Positions 24,739-31,044 of a stretch of DNA of 31,044 nt are shown one piece after another. The stretch is from an uncultured Alphaproteobacteria bacterium (GTDB lineage: Bacteria; Pseudomonadota; Alphaproteobacteria; HIMB59; GCA-002718135). The position numbers and the translations under genes are program-made. Below the pieces are notes generated by a model, which saw only the letters and a list, made by a program, of their open reading frames with translations, was not told the origin of the DNA and did not search any database. Numbering within the stretch: position 1 is the first letter of the stretch; each line of letters begins with the position of its first letter. The DNA is taken from positions 1-31,044 of the forward strand of contig CABYBP010000013.1 of NCBI GenBank assembly GCA_902517315.1. The letters are read 5' to 3'.

Positions 24739-25888
24739 TACCAAACCTAATAATCCAAACTTTTCAAGTGGCCCAACCTCAAAAAGACCAGGCTGGGACA
24801 TATCTGTCTTAAGTAATGCTTTAACTGGTAGATCTCATAGATCTGTTGAATGTAAGGCAAGATTAAAAGAAGCAATAGACAAATCAAAGGATATTCTAAA
24901 ATTACCTGATGATTATTTACTGGGTATAATGCCTGGATCGAATACTGGTGCTTTAGAGGCAGCTATGTGGTGCCTATTAGGTAAAACGGGAGTCGATATT
25001 CTTGCATGGGAAAATTTTGGTAAAGATTGGGTAATAGATGCAATTAGTGAATTAAAATTAGATAATTTAAATATTCATGAAGAAGATTATGGCAAACTAC
25101 CTGATCTTAGCAAAGTCAATTTTGATAATGATGTTATCTTTACTTGGAATGGAACAACATCTGGTGTTAAAGTTCCTAATGGAGATTGGATACCTGATGA
25201 CAGAAAAGGCTTAACCATTTGCGATGCTACTTCAGCAATCTTCGGTATGCATATAGATTATAACAAATGTGATGTTATTACTTGGTCTTGGCAAAAAATA
25301 CTAGGAGGAGAAGCCGCTCATGGAATGATAGCAATTTCTCCACGCGTTGTTGAAAGATTAGAAAGTTTTACACCTAGTTGGCCGGTTCCAAAACTATTTA
25401 GATTAGCTGAAAAGAAAAAATTGATAAAAGGTATTTTTGAAGGAAACACAATTAATACACCGTCAATGATATGTGTTGAAGATATTATTGATTCATTAAA
25501 TTGGGTCTCTTCTGAAGGAGGATTACATTCATTAATTTCTAAATCCCAGAATTCTCTACAAAAAATTAGAGAATGGATTAATGATAGAGATTGGGTTACT
25601 TTTTTATCCGAAATTGAAGATAATAATTATATCTCAAATACTGGAATAACTTTTAAAATTATTGAAGATTGGTTTACTAATAAAGATGAAAGCGGTCAAA
25701 GAGTTGTAATGGCTGATATATGTAAATTACTTTCTGAAAATAATGTTGGATTTGATTGTAATGGATATCCCAAAGCGCCACCTTCTTTTAGAATATGGGC
25801 TGGAGGTACGGTTCAAACTTCAGATGTAGAATTAGTTTTACCTTGGATTGATTGGGCTTATTCAGAAATTAAATCAAAACATGCCTAA
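24725..25888 (+). CDS. serC: Phosphoserine aminotransferase (alphaproteobacterial type)
   Basis: A 387-residue PLP aminotransferase converting 3-phosphohydroxypyruvate plus glutamate to O-phosphoserine. It may also act in pyridoxine synthesis. The ATG at 24725 is chosen because the protein then starts MNKPNTKPNNPNFSSGPTSK, as in alphaproteobacterial SerC; the ATG at 24707 would add six residues read from the DUF1015 gene. Lys191 in TWSWQKILGGEA is the PLP lysine. SNTGALEAAMW (72-82) and CDATSA (166-171) belong to the cofactor site. It shares 14 bases with DUF1015 and 8 with serA. Confidence 0.93.
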   Translation: MNKPNTKPNNPNFSSGPTSKRPGWDISVLSNALTGRSHRSVECKARLKEAIDKSKDILKLPDDYLLGIMPGSNTGALEAAMWCLLGKTGVDILAWENFGKDWVIDAISELKLDNLNIHEEDYGKLPDLSKVNFDNDVIFTWNGTTSGVKVPNGDWIPDDRKGLTICDATSAIFGMHIDYNKCDVITWSWQKILGGEAAHGMIAISPRVVERLESFTPSWPVPKLFRLAEKKKLIKGIFEGNTINTPSMICVEDIIDSLNWVSSEGGLHSLISKSQNSLQKIREWINDRDWVTFLSEIEDNNYISNTGITFKIIEDWFTNKDESGQRVVMADICKLLSENNVGFDCNGYPKAPPSFRIWAGGTVQTSDVELVLPWIDWAYSEIKSKHA

Positions 25889-26819
25889 AGTACTAATATC
25901 AGATTCATTAGATAACATTGCATCTAAAATTTTAACAAAGAATAATATTTCAGTTGATACAAAAACAAACTTATCAATTGAAGAATTAAAAAAAATAATT
26001 GATAACTATGATGGTTTAATCATTCGTTCTGCAACTAAAGTACGAAAAGATTTAATTGATTCTCTTTCAAATTTAAAAATTATAGGTAGGGCAGGAGCAG
26101 GAGTAGATAATGTTGATGTGGAAGCTGCGAAAAATAAAAATATTATTGTAATGAATACTCCAGGAGGAAATACAAATGCTACAGCAGAACATACAATCAG
26201 TTTAATTTTTGCATTGCAAAGAAAAATTACTGTTGCCAATGAGACAACTCATAAGGGTTTTTGGGAAAAAAAGAATTTAAAAGGAAATGAAATTAAAGGC
26301 AAGAAAATTGGTATCGTAGGTTTTGGTAATGTAGGAAAAAGAGTTGCAGATATATCTAATGTATTGGGAATGAACGTTTCAATATTTTCTTCATATTTTG
26401 AAACAATAAAGGATAACTTTCCTGAATATAATTCTTGTTCTATCGATGAAATTATTAAAGATTCAGATATAATTTCATTTCACTGTAAGCCCAATAAAGA
26501 TGGCAATCCGATTATGAATAAAAATCATCTATCACTAATGAAAAAAAATTGCATCATTATAAATACCGCTAGAGGTAACTTAGTTGATGAAGATGATCTT
26601 AAAAATGCTCTGGAAAAAAAAGAAATTAAGGGCGCTGCATTAGATGTTTTTAAAAATGAGCCTTTAGAAGAAAGTGGGTTTTATAATCTAGATAATATAA
26701 TTTTAACTCCACATATCGCTGCTTCTACTGTTGAAGCGCAAATAGTTGTAGCAGAAATGGTTGCTAATCAGTTTGTTGAATTTTTTAATAATAATAAAAT
26801 CATAAATTCAGTTACTTAA
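25881..26819 (+). CDS. serA: D-3-phosphoglycerate dehydrogenase, short form
   Basis: An NAD-dependent 2-hydroxyacid dehydrogenase of 312 residues from the ATG at 25881; MPKVLISD is the normal start. The first step of serine synthesis oxidises 3-phosphoglycerate. The Rossmann motif is GFGNVG (147-152), and the catalytic residues are Arg231 (ARGNLVDE), Glu260 (NEPLEE) and His278 (TPHIAAST). The C-terminal ASB and ACT domains that make usual alphaproteobacterial SerA about 525 residues long and serine-inhibited are absent. The order SerC-SerA supports the assignment, although a related 2-hydroxyacid dehydrogenase is possible. The last 8 bases overlap htpG. Confidence 0.85.
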   Translation: MPKVLISDSLDNIASKILTKNNISVDTKTNLSIEELKKIIDNYDGLIIRSATKVRKDLIDSLSNLKIIGRAGAGVDNVDVEAAKNKNIIVMNTPGGNTNATAEHTISLIFALQRKITVANETTHKGFWEKKNLKGNEIKGKKIGIVGFGNVGKRVADISNVLGMNVSIFSSYFETIKDNFPEYNSCSIDEIIKDSDIISFHCKPNKDGNPIMNKNHLSLMKKNCIIINTARGNLVDEDDLKNALEKKEIKGAALDVFKNEPLEESGFYNLDNIILTPHIAASTVEAQIVVAEMVANQFVEFFNNNKIINSVT

Positions 26820-28671
26820 TAAAAATTTCAGTTAAATTTTCTAAGTAAGCAGATGGATTTGAGAGAATGTTTCCATCTAATATATTAGCTTGATCTAAAA
26901 TTAAATTTGAAGCTTTTTTATGGTCAATTTTTGTTAAATTTTCAGATAAATTTACAATCATCGGATGGTTTGGATTAATTTCAAGTATCTTTTTTGAAAC
27001 TGGAGTTTTTTGATTATGCATCTTCATCAGTTTTTCCATATTTATATCCATCCCAGCTTCTTCAGCAACAAGAAGAATTGGGCTTTTGGTTAATCTCTTA
27101 GATACAATAACATCAGATATAGTCTCTTTAAGCTCTGTTTTAAGTATATTAATTAAATCATTGATTTTACTATCTATTTCTTTGTTATCTTCGTCTTTCT
27201 TACTTGATTTTTCACCAACTTTAGAAACATCAACCTTACCTTTGGTTATTGATTTAAATTCTAAATCTTTAAATTTATTTACATTTTGTATCCAAAACTC
27301 ATCTACCGCATCAACCATAAATAAAACTGGTATCTTTTTATCAGTGAAAACTTCTAATTGAGGGGAGTTTTTAATATGATCCTTATCAGTATTAGCAAAA
27401 TAATAAATTTCTTTTTGATCTTCAGCCATTAATTTAGTGTACTCTTCAAGAGATATTTTTTTATCATTTAAAGAATTTTCAAACCTTAATAGCGGTAGCA
27501 TTTTTTCATGATGATCATTATGTTCGTATAACCCTTCTTTTAGAACAGGACCAAAATTATTCCAAAATGTCTCAAATTTATCTTTTTCTTTCTTAGCTAA
27601 GCTATCAATTTCACTTAAAATTTTATTTGTAATACCTTTTTTTATTTTTGTGATAATAGGATTATTTTGAAGCATTTCTCTACTTATGTTGAGAGAAATA
27701 TCTTGTGAGTCTACTACTCCTGGAATGAAACTTAACCAATTAGGAATTATATCTTCACAATCATCAGTAATAAAAACTTTTTGAACATACAATTTAATTT
27801 TATTTTTCCTATCAGCATTGAATAAATCCATAGGTTGGTTTGTAGGAAAATACAATAAAGCCTTATAACTAATAACACCCTCAGCGTTATAGTGAATAGT
27901 TTTTAAGGGAACATCGAAGTTAAATGAAATATTATTGTAAAATTGCTTATAATCTTCTTTTTTTATATCCTTTTTATCTTTTAGCCATAATGGACTACCT
28001 TCATTTATTTTTTCTTCTATTTCTTTATCGTCAAGGTCCTTAAGATAAATTGGAAAAGGAATATAATTTGAGTATTTTGTTATAATTGATCTTAAACGAA
28101 ATGAATCTAAAAATTCATCAGCATCTTTCTTTATATTTAGAGTTATGCAAGTGCCTCTTTTTTCTTTTTTAGATTCTTCTATGGTATAATTTTCTTTTCC
28201 ATTAGAAGACCAAAGATTTGTTTCTTCATTTTCAGCATCTTTAGAAAGCACTTCAACATTATCCGCAACCATATATGAGGAATAAAAACCAACACCAAAC
28301 TGACCAATTGCAGAAATATCATTACTTTTTTTATTTTTCATTGCTTCAATAAATTTACTAGTTCCTGATCTAGCTATGGTCCCTAAATTATCAATCAGTT
28401 CATTTTTAGACATTCCAATTCCATTATCTTCAATTTCAATGATTTTTTTCTTTTTTGAAACTCTGATATTAATTTTTAAATCCTTTTCGTCTTTTAAAAG
28501 ATTTTTTTTGGATTGTGATTGATATCTTAATTTTTCGCATGCATCAGCAGAGTTAGATATTAGTTCTCTTAGAAATATTTCTCTTTCGCTATAAAGAGAA
28601 TTAGCAACAAGATCTAAAAGCTTACTGACTTCAGCTTGAAATGTTAAATTTTCTTTAGTTTTTTCTGCCAT
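26812..28671 (-). CDS. htpG: HtpG, Hsp90-family chaperone
   Basis: A 619-residue ATP-dependent cytosolic chaperone. The GHKL ATPase domain shows LRELISNSADACEKLRY (Glu36, Asn40), EIEDNGIGMSKNEL, and the lid/glycine motif IGQFGVGFYSSYMV. The middle domain carries GVVDSQDISLNISREMLQ with the catalytic arginine. The C-terminal dimerisation domain is complete, so the length is normal. The start ATG at 28671 gives ENLTFQAEVSKLLDL, the family N terminus. A gap of 83 bases separates it from the divergent lipoprotein gene; no convincing heat-shock promoter was recognised there. Its 3' end overlaps serA tail to tail. Confidence 0.98.
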   Translation of the reverse strand: MAEKTKENLTFQAEVSKLLDLVANSLYSEREIFLRELISNSADACEKLRYQSQSKKNLLKDEKDLKINIRVSKKKKIIEIEDNGIGMSKNELIDNLGTIARSGTSKFIEAMKNKKSNDISAIGQFGVGFYSSYMVADNVEVLSKDAENEETNLWSSNGKENYTIEESKKEKRGTCITLNIKKDADEFLDSFRLRSIITKYSNYIPFPIYLKDLDDKEIEEKINEGSPLWLKDKKDIKKEDYKQFYNNISFNFDVPLKTIHYNAEGVISYKALLYFPTNQPMDLFNADRKNKIKLYVQKVFITDDCEDIIPNWLSFIPGVVDSQDISLNISREMLQNNPIITKIKKGITNKILSEIDSLAKKEKDKFETFWNNFGPVLKEGLYEHNDHHEKMLPLLRFENSLNDKKISLEEYTKLMAEDQKEIYYFANTDKDHIKNSPQLEVFTDKKIPVLFMVDAVDEFWIQNVNKFKDLEFKSITKGKVDVSKVGEKSSKKDEDNKEIDSKINDLINILKTELKETISDVIVSKRLTKSPILLVAEEAGMDINMEKLMKMHNQKTPVSKKILEINPNHPMIVNLSENLTKIDHKKASNLILDQANILDGNILSNPSAYLENLTEIFIK

Positions 28672-28754
28672 TTTTGAAATTTAAGCATTCATATCTATAA
28701 TTCAATAGTAAGCAATAATTTTTTGCCACATTTAAGACTATATAAGTAAAAGTT

Positions 28755-29387
28755 ATGGTATTTAGGTTTATAATGAAATTTGATAATTTTTTAAAATTAT
28801 TGTGCATTACATTGTTATTTTTATATGCATGTACTTCAAATCAGTTAACAAATACTGCTGATAGTTGCATAATTTTTGATGAAAAGAAAAGCTGGTATAA
28901 AGCAACTAAAAATTCTTATGATAAATGGAATACCTCAATTGCATTCCAATTAGCAGTTATAAAACAAGAATCATCTTTTACCCAATTTGCAAAACCGAAA
29001 AGAAAAAAATTTCTAGGTTTAATTCCAACCTCTAGACCATCAACTGCTTTTGGTTATGCGCAAATAACAAACCCTACTTGGGATTGGTATAAGAATAAAA
29101 CTGGAAATCAAAATGCATCAAGAGCGAATTTTAAAGATGTAACAGATTTTATTGGTTGGTACACAACGCAGTCCGAAAATATGATTGGAATTTCAAAAAA
29201 TGATTACTATAATCAATATTTAGCATACCATGAAGGTCAAAACGGATGGTCGAAAGAGACATTTAAAAGTAAAGATTGGTTGATTGATGTTGCTAAAAAT
29301 GTAGAAAGAAATGCTAAAATGTTTAATAAACAATTAAAACAATGTGAAGAAAAACTAAATAAAAAAGGTTTTTTCGGAATACTATAA
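28755..29387 (+). CDS. Lytic-transglycosylase-like (SLT) lipoprotein
   Basis: A 210-residue predicted lipoprotein. A signal peptide ends in LLFLYAC, with Cys26 as the lipidated residue, so it would be anchored in a membrane facing the periplasm. The SLT/lysozyme-like domain has catalytic Glu72 in AVIKQESSF, then GYAQI (100-104) and YLAYHEGQNGW, the three conserved blocks of goose-lysozyme-type transglycosylases that cleave peptidoglycan. The start may be the ATG at 28773 (MKFDNFLKLL), which has an AGG eight bases upstream and a better signal-peptide beginning. The stop overlaps the next start (TAATG), so it is co-transcribed with the M20 gene. Confidence 0.85.
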   Translation: MVFRFIMKFDNFLKLLCITLLFLYACTSNQLTNTADSCIIFDEKKSWYKATKNSYDKWNTSIAFQLAVIKQESSFTQFAKPKRKKFLGLIPTSRPSTAFGYAQITNPTWDWYKNKTGNQNASRANFKDVTDFIGWYTTQSENMIGISKNDYYNQYLAYHEGQNGWSKETFKSKDWLIDVAKNVERNAKMFNKQLKQCEEKLNKKGFFGIL

Positions 29388-30565
29388 TGCCAATTTTAAA
29401 CAGCATAAATCAAATGCAAGATCAGATGACAGAATGGCGTCAGGATTTACATAAAATTCCTGAGATAGGTCTTCAGGAATTTGAAACATCAAAATATATA
29501 AAAAATAAGTTAAGTGAATTTAATATTAAATTTAAAGATGGTTACGCTAATACAGGTGTTGTTGCTTGGGTAGATGGTAATGAAGTTACCAATGATAAGT
29601 CAATTGGTTTAAGAGCAGATTTTGACGCTCTTCCTATGCCAGAACAAAACGAATTTAATCATAAATCTCAAAATAAAGGTATGATGCATGGTTGTGGACA
29701 TGATGGTCATACCACAATGCTTCTTGGGGCAGCAAAATATCTAAGTGAAAATAATAATTTTAATGGAAGAGTATATTTCATTTTTCAACCAGGAGAAGAG
29801 GGTTTTGCTGGAGGAGAAAAAATGATTCAAGATGGTATGTTTGATGATTTTAAAATTGATGAAGTTTATGCACTTCATAATTGGCCTGAGTTACCCTTAG
29901 GTACGTTTGGTGTAAATAGCGGGCCGATGATGGCAGCAGTTGATGAATTTGATATTACTGTAAAAGGAAAAGGTGGTCATGCTGCATCACCTCATCTAGC
30001 AATTGATCCTGTAGTAATTTCCGCACAAGTCATTTCTGCTGTTCAAACAATTATAAGTAGATCCACAGATCCTGTTGATAAAGCTCTTATAAGTATTACA
30101 AAAATTAATGCTGGTACAGCTTATAATGTAATCGACGATCAAGTTAAAATGGGTGGAACTATTAGAACTTTTCGAAGAGAAACACGAGCCTATATAGAGA
30201 AAAGATTAAATGAATTATGTAAAGGTATAGCGGATGCACATGGTGCAGAGATAAAAATTGATTTTGATTTAGTTAATAAATATCCACCTACTATAAATTC
30301 TAAAGAAGAAACAAAATTTGCAGCAAATGTAGCTAAAGATTTAGTCGGTGATGATAAAGTTATCACTGATATTGACCCGTCAATGGGAGGAGAGGATTTT
30401 TCATATTTATTAGAAAAAAAACCTGGATCATATCTTTATGTTGGCCAAGGAGATAAAGAACATAGCGCTCATCTACATACAACAAAGTATGATTTTAATG
30501 ATAATTTATTACCCATTGGTGTAAATTTTTGGGTAGACCTTGTTCAAAAATACTTTTCTAAGTAA
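29387..30565 (+). CDS. M20-family amidohydrolase (N-acyl amino acid / hippurate hydrolase-like)
   Basis: A 392-residue dinuclear metallohydrolase of subfamily M20D, which removes acyl groups from N-acyl amino acids or related amides. Metal ligands are Cys103 and His105 (HGCGHDGH, 101-108), Glu137/Glu138 (QPGEEG), His164 (ALHNWPE) and a His in the C-terminal EHSAHLHT stretch. The dimerisation 'lid' insert (GKGGHAASPH, about 194-203) is present. GGEDFSYLL is the last conserved block. No signal peptide is seen, so it is cytosolic. Exact substrate (hippurate, acetyl-amino acid, IAA conjugate) cannot be told from sequence. Confidence 0.92.
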   Translation: MPILNSINQMQDQMTEWRQDLHKIPEIGLQEFETSKYIKNKLSEFNIKFKDGYANTGVVAWVDGNEVTNDKSIGLRADFDALPMPEQNEFNHKSQNKGMMHGCGHDGHTTMLLGAAKYLSENNNFNGRVYFIFQPGEEGFAGGEKMIQDGMFDDFKIDEVYALHNWPELPLGTFGVNSGPMMAAVDEFDITVKGKGGHAASPHLAIDPVVISAQVISAVQTIISRSTDPVDKALISITKINAGTAYNVIDDQVKMGGTIRTFRRETRAYIEKRLNELCKGIADAHGAEIKIDFDLVNKYPPTINSKEETKFAANVAKDLVGDDKVITDIDPSMGGEDFSYLLEKKPGSYLYVGQGDKEHSAHLHTTKYDFNDNLLPIGVNFWVDLVQKYFSK

Positions 30566-30574
30566 TCTTTATTG

Positions 30575-31044
30575 ATGTTAAATTTTAGTGCGATTTATTC
30601 AATAATCGCATTTAGAATAAAAGAATTTCTACAAGAGTATCATTATTCTTTATTAGCTCCTCTAACTACAAATCTTTTATTTATATTAGTTTTTATAACA
30701 GTAGAAAATTATTATTCTCTTTCAATGGATTCCGGATCTTTTGTTGAATTTATTGCCCCTGGATTAATTATTATGATTGTTGCTCAGGAAAGTTACGATA
30801 ATTCGTCTGCTACTTTAATCCATATGAAACAAATTGGTTCTTTAGATGATTGGTTAATGGCACCTATTTATAGGATTGAAATATTAATATCATTAATATT
30901 CACATCTCTTATTATTGGAATTATCTTAGCACTGTTTAATTTTTTAATATTTACTTTTTTAATAGACATTGAAATTTATAATTTTTTTTATTTTTTTTAC
31001 TACTTATTTCTAGTTATAATATTTTTCTCATGTTTAGGATGTTT
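30575..31044 (+). CDS. ABC-2 type transporter permease, N-terminal part (3' end outside window)
   Basis: An open frame from ATG 30575 runs to the window end (156 complete codons). The start MLNFSAIYSIIAFRIKEFLQEY is followed by alternating hydrophobic segments and the block SFVEFIAPGLIIMIVAQESY, then LIHMKQIGSLDDWLMAPI. In ABC-2 permeases such as YadH/NodJ this same block joins the extracellular loop to the second membrane segment and the 'LMAP' coupling helix. A partner ATPase gene would be expected upstream or downstream but is not in the window. It begins nine bases after the M20 gene. Confidence 0.8.
   Translation, partial: MLNFSAIYSIIAFRIKEFLQEYHYSLLAPLTTNLLFILVFITVENYYSLSMDSGSFVEFIAPGLIIMIVAQESYDNSSATLIHMKQIGSLDDWLMAPIYRIEILISLIFTSLIIGIILALFNFLIFTFLIDIEIYNFFYFFYYLFLVIIFFSCLGC

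Noticed and set aside
25848..25880. 11-residue N-terminal extension of SerA
   Set aside because: It is read inside serC; MPKVLISD at 25881 is the family start.
28712..28728. Sigma-54-like TGGCA...TTGC on the minus strand before htpG
   Set aside because: The GG to GC distance is 12 bases instead of the required 10.
1..31044. CRISPR arrays, insertion sequences, tRNA or rRNA genes
   Set aside because: No regularly spaced repeats, transposase frames, terminal inverted repeats or tRNA-like cloverleaf sequences were seen by reading the non-coding gaps, which are all under 110 bases.

Overview
The window is a very AT-rich, tightly packed stretch of a bacterial chromosome, most likely from a streamlined marine alphaproteobacterium. 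Pointers are an HdaA-type DnaA homologue behind a DUF2066-like gene, an AspRS with the alphaproteobacterial motif-2 region, the alphaproteobacterial form of SerC, and genes that often abut or overlap. The exact clade (Pelagibacterales, HIMB59-like or other) cannot be fixed from this sequence alone. I found no tRNA, rRNA, insertion sequence, phage gene or CRISPR array, and no stretch over 300 bases without a gene.

Layout. 1-2930: end of a DUF2066-like gene, hdaA and aspS, all on +. 2913-4621: an EamA-type permease and a 62-residue membrane protein on -, then an AlkA-like DNA glycosylase on +. 4611-17746: the main feature, two divergent operons for complete oxidative purine breakdown. The minus operon runs uraH-xdhA-xdhB-xdhC-guaD-puuD. 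The plus operon runs puuE-uraD-alc-allA and continues into a two-domain ABC ATPase and two permeases. The periplasmic binding protein (17851) and a purine-type phosphoribosyltransferase (18986) follow separately.

Together these genes describe guanine -> xanthine -> urate -> 5-hydroxyisourate -> OHCU -> allantoin -> allantoate -> ureidoglycolate -> glyoxylate plus two urea, with an uptake system for a purine-like solute and a salvage branch. The only gap between the divergent operons is 52 bases and holds a perfect 14-bp palindrome, a good candidate operator.

19486-22005: an iodotyrosine-deiodinase-like flavoprotein, a small membrane protein, a rhodanese, an unrecognised 99-residue protein and a second EamA permease. 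22104-26819: TrpB2-type tryptophan synthase, then an overlapping DUF1015-serC-serA set, where a DUF1015 protein is linked to serine synthesis and no SerB is present. 26812-31044: htpG, a lytic-transglycosylase-like lipoprotein, an M20 amidohydrolase and the beginning of an ABC-2 permease cut by the window end.

Architecture is extreme: all five convergent gene pairs overlap at their stop codons, and two divergent pairs have abutting start codons, so promoters and transcript ends must often lie inside neighbouring genes.
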